Virus record (IMG/VR): IMGVR_UViG_3300035430_000064
Span: 1-32,437 of that record
Length of the DNA: 32,437 nucleotides
Reading direction: 5' to 3' (one strand)
DNA from: a virus
Shown here in pieces: positions 16,456 through 23,692 of this stretch; within the stretch, counting starts at the first letter, position 1, and each line of letters opens with the position of its first letter. The notes under the pieces are model-generated. The model was not told where the DNA came from and made no database searches. It was given only the letters and a program-made list of their open reading frames with translations. A program made the position numbers and the translations under genes.

Positions 16456-16617
16456 TTACTTTGCTTTCTCAATGAGGAATAAAGACTCCTCTAAATCTGC
16501 CTGCTGCTCATCAGGCAAAAACGCCATCAAGCGCCTGACTTCGGCGATATCTGCCTTGGTCACATTGCGCTTGTTCGTAATTTTGGTGATCGCCATCCAG
16601 GCGTCATCTCTATCCAT
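16456..16617 (-). CDS. Small head-region protein (53 aa)
   Basis: This ORF encodes MDRDDAWMAITKITNKRNV, then a helical ADIAEVRRLMAFLPDEQQA and an acidic end closing with IEKAK. A GGAGG ribosome site lies a few bases before the ATG, inside the last codons of the MuF gene, and the genes overlap by eight bases. Together these support a real gene. The product is small, helical and charged. It has no motif I recognise. It lies between the MuF protein and the scaffold, so a head-assembly or accessory role is possible. Confidence 0.78.
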   Translation of the reverse strand: MDRDDAWMAITKITNKRNVTKADIAEVRRLMAFLPDEQQADLEESLFLIEKAK

Positions 16618-18463
16618 ACGCTCCCTCCAGGAGTTTCTCTATTAAGTCGATAAAAAGTTGATCAGCCTTATCCTTTCGCCCTAGGAAATACAGCGAGAAG
16701 TTTTCCGCAAACCACTCCTCGTAATTTGTATCGCCATACTCTGACGATGACTTCCGCTTTTTAGCGGAGTATTTACCGCTACGAAACAGCTTTTCGACGG
16801 GCGGCAAAACACGACGGCCATACTTAACGTCCATCTTTGCGCCATACATTTGGTGTATGTGGTGGCCCAGCTCGTGAAATATGGTCGATCTGAACTGATC
16901 AAAATCGTTGTCCTGGTAACTCCTTGCCGACCAGGGTCGACCTCGAAACCAGTACGTCCCACCCTCGTTTGTCCAGGTGCTCAATTTCGACTGATCCCTG
17001 TTTCGACGCTCTCCATTTGTGAGCCCTTTAACCCGAGCACCCATAGTATTTGGATTGATGCCCATGATCGCATCGCCCATGTCGGCGTTTGTGCGACCTC
17101 CTGTTTTCACAAACCCCTGCAGTCTCGGCACGTTGAAGGCATCACAAAGCCGATCCATGTCATCAAGGCACGCCTCAAGCGCGACCAGGGTATCGTCATC
17201 AAACAATTCAAGTTGATCGAATTTAGCGCCCTGGGTGCGCCCATAAAATCTCGAATATCCCCAGTGTCTCTCGTCCTCGGCATTGTTCTTAGCCCATGCT
17301 TCGAGCCTCGATTTTGCTTTGGCAGCAGATAAGAGTTGTATCTCCTCCATACGCCTAGGATTAATATCGCCTAGCGGCTTGGCTGGCGTAGTAAATGTAA
17401 GCTCGTCAGGATCGGCGCTAAAAGTCGCCTGCTGCTGCATCATCGGCGCGAATTGCTTATCGACGCCACGCAGCTGATCAAGAGATATAGGTCTCCCTTG
17501 CTCGTCGACAAACTTATCCAGGGTTATATTGCCCTCCCTAAATAACTTGGCCCTTCCTGGCCCGAGAACTTTATCCTGGAAGCTCTGTGGCTGCGTTTTA
17601 AGCCACTTTGAGTATGTTGTCGATGCTGGTACAGGGCTGACTCCATCGGCTCCCACGGATGGCCTAGTGCCTCCCTCTGGCCCAAGGTCATATTCTGGAT
17701 TTACCACCATCGTGATGGTTGATCGACAATTGAAGTGCGCGGGTGGCTTGGGGTCTTTGTCGAAGTCTCGATAAATGACGCCGTCCCTGGACATACAAAC
17801 CAGGCTCGTCCTGGCGTCTAACGTCGCGACCCACTCATACCCCTGGATCACATCATCATTCTCTTGCATTGATAGCGTGCGAGTCTGATTCGATACGTGA
17901 TTGGTCGCTGTCCTGGCTACTGTCGCCGCTCTGCGCCCCAGCAATGGCTCGAGATCACCTACGCGCTTGGCCAGCTCCTGGTTCGTGTAACCAAATACAG
18001 CCGCCTCTCTGATCTGAACTTCTATTTGATTTTTTGTATGGCGGTCGAACTCGTCTAGCATCCTGATCATCGAGTATCCAGGGGAGCCTGGTATATTGAT
18101 TAGGCTTGTATTCATTGCCGTATAGATCTGGCCTGGCGTAGGGATTGCTGCTGTGACGCCTAGCTGACCGATCACACCCGCATTGAACTCAGCCTCATAC
18201 TCGCCAAAATCCAGAAGGGCCTCGAGCAGCTCATCGCGATATGAGCCCTGCTCGGCAAGCATATATTGATACAGGTCGCCTCCTTGCTGCAGTATTCGCT
18301 GCCGACTGAAGCTCGTGAGTCCTGGCTGATCAAGCCGCTCGATAACGCTCATCAGTAGATCGGATATAAACTCCGAGGCTCGTTCTTCTCGTCCACGGGC
18401 ATACCGCAGAACGAATATCTGATGCCTGGTTAAAGCATTGAGGATCTCATCGTTTGCCGACAC
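16610..18463 (-). CDS. MuF-type minor head protein fused to C-terminal HExxH zincin domain (617 aa)
   Basis: Residues about 140-255 are a MuF/SPP1 gp7 head-morphogenesis domain: RAATVARTATNHVSNQTRTL, then LDARTSLVC (C223) and PPAHFNCRST (H243, C246), the classic signature. Such proteins bind the portal and few copies enter the head. Residues about 380-617 form a separate domain with STIFHELGHHIH (H530, E531, H534) and EEWFAENFSLY (likely third Zn ligand E587), the HExxH plus 'E.FAE.F' pattern of gluzincin-type metallopeptidases. It may be a capsid-borne effector injected with DNA or a virion-processing protease. This is inference. The start is GTG and overlaps a tiny Lys-rich gene by 17 bases. 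Confidence 0.87.
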   Translation of the reverse strand: MSANDEILNALTRHQIFVLRYARGREERASEFISDLLMSVIERLDQPGLTSFSRQRILQQGGDLYQYMLAEQGSYRDELLEALLDFGEYEAEFNAGVIGQLGVTAAIPTPGQIYTAMNTSLINIPGSPGYSMIRMLDEFDRHTKNQIEVQIREAAVFGYTNQELAKRVGDLEPLLGRRAATVARTATNHVSNQTRTLSMQENDDVIQGYEWVATLDARTSLVCMSRDGVIYRDFDKDPKPPAHFNCRSTITMVVNPEYDLGPEGGTRPSVGADGVSPVPASTTYSKWLKTQPQSFQDKVLGPGRAKLFREGNITLDKFVDEQGRPISLDQLRGVDKQFAPMMQQQATFSADPDELTFTTPAKPLGDINPRRMEEIQLLSAAKAKSRLEAWAKNNAEDERHWGYSRFYGRTQGAKFDQLELFDDDTLVALEACLDDMDRLCDAFNVPRLQGFVKTGGRTNADMGDAIMGINPNTMGARVKGLTNGERRNRDQSKLSTWTNEGGTYWFRGRPWSARSYQDNDFDQFRSTIFHELGHHIHQMYGAKMDVKYGRRVLPPVEKLFRSGKYSAKKRKSSSEYGDTNYEEWFAENFSLYFLGRKDKADQLFIDLIEKLLEGAYG

Positions 18464-18560
18464 GCGGCTTGGCCTTCGCCTTCATCTTCTTCTTGGCTGC
18501 TGCGGCTTTCTTCTTGCCCTCAGCTGTATATGGATACTTCTTTCCCGCTACATTCGGCAT
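18447..18560 (-). CDS. Tiny Lys/Ala-rich basic protein (37 aa)
   Basis: The product begins MPNVAGKKYPYTAEGKKK, continues with an Ala/Lys run and ends PRVGKR. About half of its residues are Lys, Arg or Ala. A GAGGTGAG ribosome site precedes the ATG, and the stop lies inside the start of the MuF gene. I recognise 'GKKYPYT..GK.AA.KA' as a small protein type seen in environmental phages near the portal. It could bind DNA or a negatively charged head part, but the role is unknown. It is one of four consecutive small basic proteins. Confidence 0.75.
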   Translation of the reverse strand: MPNVAGKKYPYTAEGKKKAAAAKKKMKAKAKPRVGKR

Positions 18561-18568
18561 ATCTCACC

Positions 18569-18850
18569 TCACCATTTGGATTTATTGGCCCAGTAGGCCG
18601 CTGACATCTTACCCTTTGCAATGTTCTTTGCGTGACGCGCCTTGAATGACTTGCGCCTGGCAGCTGCGGACTTGCTCTCGCCTTCACGCTTAGGTGATCC
18701 CAAGACGCCCTGCTGCCCATAGCGGATCAGTTTAACCTTATCGCCCTCTTTCGCCAGGACGACGTGAGATTTGGTGGCGTGCTTTGGCGTGCGCTTTGGC
18801 TTGTTAAAGCCTGACAGCCCATATCTTTCGAGTCGCGGATCTTTCGCCAT
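18569..18850 (-). CDS. Small basic head-region protein (93 aa)
   Basis: The start at MAKDPRLERYGLSGFNKPKR is chosen because its ATG shares a base with the upstream stop (TAATG). A longer version from 18895 would overlap the upstream gene without a ribosome site. The middle (KSHVVLAKEGDKVKLIRYGQ) is a small beta element, and the C-terminus (RRKSFKARHAKNIAKGKMSA, then AYWANKSKW) is very basic. I associate this pattern with a conserved marine-phage family (I believe DUF6321; to be checked). Its function is unknown; a DNA- or capsid-binding protein is plausible. Confidence 0.8.
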   Translation of the reverse strand: MAKDPRLERYGLSGFNKPKRTPKHATKSHVVLAKEGDKVKLIRYGQQGVLGSPKREGESKSAAARRKSFKARHAKNIAKGKMSAAYWANKSKW

Positions 18851-19110
18851 TACTTGTCTCGCTTCTTCTTGCGGTGCTTTTGTATCTGCTTCCACTGAGC
18901 TGCGTCGACTGTGCGAGCCTTTCCGCCTGTGAGTACCGAATTTACCCTAGCCATCGCCCACTGTGATGGACTGACGCCAGGACGTCGGCCAGAGGTGACA
19001 GCTGCGCCCATACCTTTGACATAGATAGCCTTGAGGGCGCCGTATGGCGCATTGGCTTCCTTTGCCTTGCGCTTGAGGGCCTTCTCAGCCCTCTCATTTA
19101 CCTTTGCCAT
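18850..19110 (-). CDS. Small basic head-region protein (86 aa)
   Basis: The start is set at MAKVNERAEKALKRKAKEAN with a GAGG element upstream. A longer frame upstream would overlap the previous gene by most of its length. Visible parts are APYGALKAIYVKGMGAAVTS, SPSQWAMARVNSVLTGGKAR and a Lys/Arg-rich end. The 'SQWAMARVNSFL' helix occurs in small phage proteins of the DUF5824/5872 type (identity to be checked). It belongs to the basic cluster between portal and MuF genes. The function is not known. Confidence 0.78.
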   Translation of the reverse strand: MAKVNERAEKALKRKAKEANAPYGALKAIYVKGMGAAVTSGRRPGVSPSQWAMARVNSVLTGGKARTVDAAQWKQIQKHRKKKRDK

Positions 19111-19306
19111 ATCGCCTCTCATACGCTGCTGTGTGCTTGCTTTTCCTGGTCTTGGCTTTCTTATCGCCAGCCAGATCGCCCAGCACTCTGCCTTTTTTAC
19201 GCATCTCATCAAGCTGCTGCAAGCGTAACCGCCTGGCCTGGCCCGTAAGTCCCGCCACATACTTCTCTGGGACGCTGTAGCCTGATGGTGTCTTGACGTT
19301 GGCCAT
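19094..19306 (-). CDS. Small basic head-region protein (70 aa)
   Basis: The product starts MANVKTPSGYSVPEKYVAGL and ends SKHTAAYERRYGKGK. It is helical and strongly basic in its second half. The ATG shares a base with the portal stop, so it is translated right after the portal. The phrase 'VKTPSGY.VP..YV' recurs in small proteins of environmental phages. The role is unknown; it is the first of the four basic proteins that separate portal and MuF genes. Confidence 0.78.
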   Translation of the reverse strand: MANVKTPSGYSVPEKYVAGLTGQARRLRLQQLDEMRKKGRVLGDLAGDKKAKTRKSKHTAAYERRYGKGK

Positions 19307-20706
19307 CAGCTCATTACTGGGGGAAGGTCGCCCAGCTCCTCTTTGACGTCTTCCAGGGATCGAGTGCCGTCGATAATGCCTGCAGCCTTCAAGCGATTAA
19401 AGATGTCCTGGTCGCTGATGATCTGCCTATCCATGAGCGTGACCATCGACATAATGAGCTGCGGATCGACAGACTTGTCATAGAACTCGCGATTGATCTC
19501 GATGACTACCTCGTCAGGCGTTCCCATGAACTCAGCGCACCATCGGACACATTGCTGCAGTGCGGCAGATAGGTTGCCCACGATGTCGCCCAGGACGCTG
19601 TTCTCCGATGCGAATCGTATCCTGGCGCCCTCTGCTGTCTCATTGCTGCCTCGATCGGTAATGATACGTGCACCGATTGCGACCATGGCCTGCTCTTTCG
19701 CTCGCATCGCTTCCATAACGAGCTGATTAGCTTGTGGCTGCAGCAGAGTGGCGCCGCCCGTCTCCCCTAGGATATGACCAGCACGAGATCCCAGCTTGAT
19801 GCCTTCGGGATTCGCCTCGAAGAACTCATCGGCGTTGAGGCTATGCGTAATAAATAGCGTGGGCTGCCCTGTGATGAAGCAGCTCTCCTCGTAGTCGGCT
19901 GAGTTGCGATAGTGCGCGATATTGACGTCAGCGATATCTGACAGTGGCGCATCGTCAATTGTCGAGTCGTTATTCTTGCTACCCACGAAAATGCCAGGGA
20001 TGCGGCCCCAGGTGCTGCCGTCTGACCGTCTTGGGTAGATCTCGTCACTATAGGGCATCTCGTCGCGATAGACCTGCTGTGTATAGCCATCCTCTCGCAG
20101 TCTTAGTACGCGGTATTGCACTTCCATATCATGGCCAAACTCATCATCGCCCGAGCGATAATCCTCAGCCAGGACGACCATAGTCAGCACCTTGCGGCCT
20201 GCCATCGTTTCGGTGCACCAGTTGATCACCTGCTCTGCGCTGTACGGAATAACGGACGCTTTAAGGTCTAAGCGAGCGATATCCTCAAGAGAGAGATCAC
20301 CATCGGCCTGGGGATAGTCAACCAAAAAGAATGCTCTACCTGTCTCAAGTAGGTTTGACAGCTCATCCTTTGCCAGCTGCTCTATGCCTAGGCCGTCACC
20401 ACTCGCGTCATCGATCAAATACTCCAATCCAGGCGGAACCTCAATCTTGGGCTCCTTTCGGAATGCAGCACCGACCAGGGCGTTTTTTGTGCGTCCCGTG
20501 AAGTTGGTAAACAGTGCTCGCTTCAAATACTGACGATATCGGACTGACTGAGCCCCTAAAGCGTCGTCATTGCTCTCTGCATCGGGTACGGGTAGATAGG
20601 TATGGCGCTTATCTTTAACCGCCACTGAGCCTCTCACAGCGTCTCTCGTCTTAGTCCACGAAGGCTTGTACAGCTCATAGTTTGGGTGCTTGTTACTAAC
20701 GGACAT
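19306..20706 (-). CDS. Portal protein, DUF4055 type (466 aa)
   Basis: The N-terminus MSVSNKHPNYELYKPSWTKT, with RYRQYLKRALFTNFTGRTKN further on, and the C-terminal EVVIEINREFYDKSV are characteristic of the DUF4055 portal family, in which a dodecamer forms the DNA gate of the head. ATG at 20706 is preferred because AGGTG lies at good distance. A GTG three codons earlier is the longer alternative. It lies between terminase and the head genes as expected. The region AMVAIGARIITDRGSNETAE with the following helix is the part usually lining the channel. Confidence 0.9.
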   Translation of the reverse strand: MSVSNKHPNYELYKPSWTKTRDAVRGSVAVKDKRHTYLPVPDAESNDDALGAQSVRYRQYLKRALFTNFTGRTKNALVGAAFRKEPKIEVPPGLEYLIDDASGDGLGIEQLAKDELSNLLETGRAFFLVDYPQADGDLSLEDIARLDLKASVIPYSAEQVINWCTETMAGRKVLTMVVLAEDYRSGDDEFGHDMEVQYRVLRLREDGYTQQVYRDEMPYSDEIYPRRSDGSTWGRIPGIFVGSKNNDSTIDDAPLSDIADVNIAHYRNSADYEESCFITGQPTLFITHSLNADEFFEANPEGIKLGSRAGHILGETGGATLLQPQANQLVMEAMRAKEQAMVAIGARIITDRGSNETAEGARIRFASENSVLGDIVGNLSAALQQCVRWCAEFMGTPDEVVIEINREFYDKSVDPQLIMSMVTLMDRQIISDQDIFNRLKAAGIIDGTRSLEDVKEELGDLPPVMS

Positions 20707-20739
20707 GGGCGTCACCTAGTATTGTGAGTCGTAATTTTA

Positions 20740-21975
20740 TCATAGCGTAAACCTTATGGGCACATGAGCTACTGGCTTGACGATTGGCATCTCATACGCG
20801 ATCGGGTAGGTCGTCGCGTCGTTCTGGTGATCCCGCCCGTTTGACTTGTCAGGCTCGCCATTCTTGTACACCTGCTGCTCCAGGCACTCGGCTGTCACTG
20901 GGCACTTGGCTGCGTTGACCTTAACCCTGCCAGCCTCAAGCGCTGCATTCATCGCCAGGATGCGATCCTTGACCATAGGGTTTCGCTTGTTGACGCGAAC
21001 CCACAGACCAGCCTGCTCCAGTAGTGCGATATCCGACTTGGAAGCGTCGACAGTCTTGCGGCTCTTGCCGCTTGCGTCAGGGTAGATATACACCTGGTTC
21101 TCGCTGTATCGACTCTGAATGATCTTAACCATCTCAGGCGTGTCGTACATATTGACCAGCTCGTCGACAGCGTGCCAGGTACGGCCACCGTCGCGTTGAA
21201 CGTATACGGTCGCTGCCTGCTTGGTGACGTTAAAGTCGCAGCCAATGAATAGCGGCTCGCCTTCTCTGATCTCCTCGTCACTCGCACAAGCGTGACGGTT
21301 GTAGCTCGTATATACCGTTCCTGACGTGAGGTTGACAAACCGACCTTCAAGGTACGCTTGCAAGAGATGATCAGGGTAGGCGTTCTGCAATGACTCGATA
21401 TAGCCGTCAGGCAAATGTGGATTGCTTTTGGTTGGCGCCTGGATGATCTCATAGCCTGGCTTGGCCTCTTTTCGCCATTGCTCGTATACGAACTTAAACC
21501 CCTCGGGCGTTGTCGTCACTCCAATCGTATTGAAACCATTCTTTTTCTGGCGGTTTCTTGCTATTACCTGGCGCCATACGTGAGCAGCGTCATCTCGCTT
21601 CAGTGTATCCAGCTCATCGATATCGGCGTCTGCGTGCTCGTATCCGACTATGCGGCTGGGATTCTCCATCGATCGGAACATGATGGTTCCATAGCCTTGT
21701 ACGTCGATCTGATTAAGAGGCGTCTTTTGCAGCCTATACGGAATCTCTAGCTCTGTGAGGATCTGCTCAAAGCGCGGCCAGGCGATCATTCGTATCAGGT
21801 CATAGGTAGGCTCATAGAATCCGCGATTCACGCCAGGATTAGCGAGAAGGCCCGTTATACAGCGCAAGATGGCTGCCTCTGTCTTACCTGCTCCGAACCC
21901 AGCAACAAAAGCGGGGAACCTTGCCCCCGTCATCATGTATTTATACTGGGGAACCGTTGGCTCAATCGACGCCAT
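20740..21975 (-). CDS. terL: Terminase large subunit (411 aa)
   Basis: The packaging ATPase is clear: Walker A AGFGAGKT at 25-32, Walker B DADIDE at 116-121 with E121 as the catalytic acid, and coupling motif TTTPEG at 153-158. The C-terminal RNase H-like nuclease has GCDFNV (D246), YPDAS and a final DHQNDATTY acidic motif. The protein cuts concatemeric DNA and drives it into the head through the portal. The short length (411 aa) is normal for compact phage terminases. The start overlaps the small subunit by 14 bases. Terminal repeats in this genome suggest a cutter producing direct repeats, but the sequence alone does not prove the packaging mode. Confidence 0.95.
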   Translation of the reverse strand: MASIEPTVPQYKYMMTGARFPAFVAGFGAGKTEAAILRCITGLLANPGVNRGFYEPTYDLIRMIAWPRFEQILTELEIPYRLQKTPLNQIDVQGYGTIMFRSMENPSRIVGYEHADADIDELDTLKRDDAAHVWRQVIARNRQKKNGFNTIGVTTTPEGFKFVYEQWRKEAKPGYEIIQAPTKSNPHLPDGYIESLQNAYPDHLLQAYLEGRFVNLTSGTVYTSYNRHACASDEEIREGEPLFIGCDFNVTKQAATVYVQRDGGRTWHAVDELVNMYDTPEMVKIIQSRYSENQVYIYPDASGKSRKTVDASKSDIALLEQAGLWVRVNKRNPMVKDRILAMNAALEAGRVKVNAAKCPVTAECLEQQVYKNGEPDKSNGRDHQNDATTYPIAYEMPIVKPVAHVPIRFTL

Positions 21976-22252
21976 CAGGCTTAACTATGTTGACTACGAT
22001 GGGAGCTGCTTGATCGTTAATGATGTGCTCTTCCTTCATATCAGGCAGATACTTGTTGAGTAAGCGTAGGCGCTGCTCGTTGGCGACCTTGCGTTTTGTC
22101 AGCTCCTTATCAAACGTCTCTGAGGCCGTATCCAGCTGCTCTATTTTCTCAATGTTATCAAGTATGTATGTAACTGAGCCCCTGCTCGATAAATAGTCGC
22201 GCAGCTCGCTCTGTCTTATAGCTCTATTCTTTTGTGCTGCTGTCTTAGCCAT
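21962..22252 (-). CDS. Terminase small subunit-like protein (96 aa)
   Basis: This is a short helical protein directly before terL and overlapping it. It begins MAKTAAQKNRAIRQSELRDY, has central coiled-coil-like helices (ILDNIEKIEQLDTASETFD) and RLRLLNKYLPDMKEEHI before a C-terminal beta tail. The 'L.KyLPD.K..e.' ending before the large subunit is common in small terminases. The basic N-terminus could contact the packaging start on DNA. The call rests on position and helical composition rather than a diagnostic motif. Confidence 0.72.
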   Translation of the reverse strand: MAKTAAQKNRAIRQSELRDYLSSRGSVTYILDNIEKIEQLDTASETFDKELTKRKVANEQRLRLLNKYLPDMKEEHIINDQAAPIVVNIVKPDGVD

Positions 22253-22451
22253 CGTCGGGATGTCCGATATTTAGCGCCCAATATTCGCCTCTTTCATTAC
22301 CAGACCGAATGACGCCGACAGCGATCTCCCCTGGCTCCATTGGGTAGGTTTCGACAGTACCGTCAGAAAACGCCACCAAATACAGGCCAGGCTCGCGAGG
22401 CATCTCACCAGGAGCCACTGGGCTCCATAGGAGTGTTACGATCTGTTCCAT
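22245..22451 (-). CDS. Hypothetical protein at the head of the late operon (68 aa)
   Basis: The product starts MEQIVTLLWSPVAPGEMPRE and continues with a small beta domain (PGLYLVAFSDGTVETYPMEP, then GERGEYWALNIGHPDDG). An ATG five codons upstream (22466) is in frame, but it lies at the very end of the terminator U-tract. Neither start has a clear Shine-Dalgarno element. The stop overlaps the terminase small subunit start, so it belongs to the packaging block. It is the first gene after the strong terminator. The function is unknown. Confidence 0.7.
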   Translation of the reverse strand: MEQIVTLLWSPVAPGEMPREPGLYLVAFSDGTVETYPMEPGEIAVGVIRSGNERGEYWALNIGHPDDG

Positions 22452-22463
22452 AGGTCTATTGTA

Positions 22464-22504
22464 CATAAAAAAAGACCCCAGGGCCTGCCACGAACCTTGG
22501 GGTC
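22464..22504 (-). terminator. Strong rho-independent terminator before the late genes
   Basis: On the minus strand, GACCCCAAGG (with one G-U pair) pairs with CCCTGGGGTC across an 11-base loop, giving a stem of about 10 bp at 22474-22504. Seven U residues follow, then AUG. It stops transcripts coming from the accessory/early genes exactly at the border of the packaging and structural genes. Confidence 0.88.
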
Positions 22505-22509
22505 AAAAT

Positions 22510-22540
22510 AGGCGAAGCCAAAAGGAATAAAACCTCGCCT
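22510..22540 (-). other. Possible second stem-loop upstream of the late terminator
   Basis: AGGCGA (22510-22515) can pair with TCGCCT (22535-22540) over a 19-base loop, followed on the minus strand by AUUUU. This is too weak to call a terminator alone. It might be part of an antiterminator or RNA switch together with the main hairpin. Confidence 0.3.
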
Positions 22541-22551
22541 AGCCTTGAGCA

Positions 22552-22680
22552 TTACGAGTCGTCTGCCTCCTCCGCGCATTTCCAGCAAACGCTATCGTCG
22601 AATCGATCATCCTCGACGACAGACTCCTCTCGCCAATATCTCTGATGGCAAATAGGGCAGTCGAACGGGTACTCCATCAT
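22552..22680 (-). CDS. Tiny zinc-ribbon protein (42 aa)
   Basis: This ORF begins MMEYPFDCPICHQRYW and has CPIC at residues 8-11 and CWKC at 32-35, separated by an acidic stretch (EESVVEDDRFDD). Two CxxC knuckles with aromatic neighbours are a zinc-ribbon pattern. The ATG overlaps the upstream stop as ATGA, which supports translation. Such mini zinc ribbons may modulate transcription or bind nucleic acid, but no target can be named. It is the last gene before the strong terminator. Confidence 0.78.
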   Translation of the reverse strand: MMEYPFDCPICHQRYWREESVVEDDRFDDSVCWKCAEEADDS

Positions 22681-22877
22681 GATCTTACCCTCGTCATCCT
22701 ATCCAGGTAATTGGAATACCGTACTATCTCAAGTGGCGGCTCCTCATTCTCCGACAGCTTTACCACGCTAAAGTCATACAGTATCGCAGCGTCTTCTTTC
22801 CATCGCCTGGTCATTGTGTGAGCTGCCTGGAGCGCGATTTCCCACTCCTCCTCGAGCCATTCAATATCACCTTCCAT
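22677..22877 (-). CDS. Hypothetical accessory protein (66 aa)
   Basis: Start M at 22877 is preferred over an ATG four codons upstream because GGGGG lies at proper spacing before it. The product MEGDIEWLEEEWEIALQAAH is acidic at the N-terminus, then helical and basic (TRRWKED), and ends LDRMTRVRS. There is no motif I know. It follows a nuclease-like gene in the accessory block. Confidence 0.7.
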   Translation of the reverse strand: MEGDIEWLEEEWEIALQAAHTMTRRWKEDAAILYDFSVVKLSENEEPPLEIVRYSNYLDRMTRVRS

Positions 22878-22879
22878 AC

Positions 22880-23311
22880 TTACCCCCATTTGATATCAAG
22901 CTCGCTGTATTTAAACATAGGCTCTATGTCGTCACCGAGAGGCTTTCTCCCTGGCGGCGTTCCTCCTGCTATGCGTAGTTTCGGACTAGAGAGAACTTGC
23001 TCGCCGTCAGAGATCTTGACCATACCGAATCGCTGATTGTGATGAAAGAGCAGAAAAAACGGCTTGCCCGTGAATAGAGCCAGCTGACAGCCTTCGATCA
23101 TCTTTGGGACATTGACGCCAAGGAAAGGCGATTTGGTTTTGTAGACCTTAACCTCGGCCCACGCCACCACCTTACCATCTCGCTGATAGGCAGCATCGAT
23201 GCGATACTTGGCGCCGTTTCCTAGCTTTGTCCACTTGGCCCCGTACTTATTCGCAAAGTGATCCAGGACCATGGCCTCATTAATGAGATCTTGTTTTGTC
23301 TCACGAAGCAT
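22880..23311 (-). CDS. PD-(D/E)XK-like nuclease family protein (143 aa)
   Basis: The start at MLRETKQDLINEAMVLDHFA is set by a GAGGT element; upstream in-frame ATGs overlap the neighbour and lack this. The core is YRIDAAYQRDGKVVAWAEVK: an Asp, a turn, and a hydrophobic strand ending in E-V-K, the arrangement D...ExK of PD-(D/E)XK nucleases. A preceding KYGAKWTKLGNGAK helix and a following KMIEGCQLALFTGKPFFLLF helix-strand agree with the fold. It might act in DNA processing, restriction-like defence or recombination. The C-terminal part with GGTPPGRKPLGDDIEPM is unusual and unassigned. Confidence 0.75.
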   Translation of the reverse strand: MLRETKQDLINEAMVLDHFANKYGAKWTKLGNGAKYRIDAAYQRDGKVVAWAEVKVYKTKSPFLGVNVPKMIEGCQLALFTGKPFFLLFHHNQRFGMVKISDGEQVLSSPKLRIAGGTPPGRKPLGDDIEPMFKYSELDIKWG

Positions 23312-23489
23312 CGCAGACCTCATCGGCAATCTCTTTATAGTCAGGCCAGTGACCTCCGAGAACCTGGTCGCAGTAGAACTGCTGCTCTGCAATCTCGTCC
23401 TCCATGTCCATGCTGCCTGCTATACCGACCAGCAGCAAAACAACAAACACAGCGCCACCATAGGCGATCTTTTCGTTGAGGGCGATCAT
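23301..23489 (-). CDS. Small N-anchored membrane protein (62 aa)
   Basis: The N-terminus MIALNEKIAYGGAVFVVLLL begins a transmembrane segment of about 18 residues (residues 9-26). A short acidic domain follows with two Cys and a HWPDYKE motif, ending in EVCDAS. The pattern of one TM helix, then 'YC..V....WPDY...' is seen in small phage proteins of unknown role. Inner-membrane insertion with the C-terminus outside is likely from the charges. It overlaps its neighbours by four and eleven bases. Confidence 0.75.
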   Translation of the reverse strand: MIALNEKIAYGGAVFVVLLLVGIAGSMDMEDEIAEQQFYCDQVLGGHWPDYKEIADEVCDAS

Positions 23490-23692
23490 ATATTTTCTCC
23501 CACTAAGTGGCGCAGTTGACGGAAGCCTGCTCTATCCTCAAGAAGGGCCTCCATTGTCCTATACTGCGTTTCCAGGATATATCGAGACTTCAGCACCTCG
23601 ACGACTATCGCTCGAATTTCTGATTGCGTCAGGTACAGATCAGGCTTTGCCAGGAATGCCTCGAGCACGATGTTTGATGGTGCGCGGCTCAT
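23486..23692 (-). CDS. Hypothetical accessory protein (68 aa)
   Basis: The product MSRAPSNIVLEAFLAKPDLY, followed by LTQSEIRAIVVEVLKSRYIL, is helical with alternating hydrophobic and charged faces and ends RQLRHLVGENI. It overlaps genes on both sides by four bases. No known motif is visible. It may be part of a small protein complex encoded by the accessory block. Confidence 0.7.
   Translation of the reverse strand: MSRAPSNIVLEAFLAKPDLYLTQSEIRAIVVEVLKSRYILETQYRTMEALLEDRAGFRQLRHLVGENI

Noticed and set aside
18850-19260. N-terminal extension of the 86-residue basic protein up to 19260
   Set aside because: The extension overlaps the 70-residue gene almost completely and reads as its out-of-frame sequence; the inner ATG has a GAGG element.
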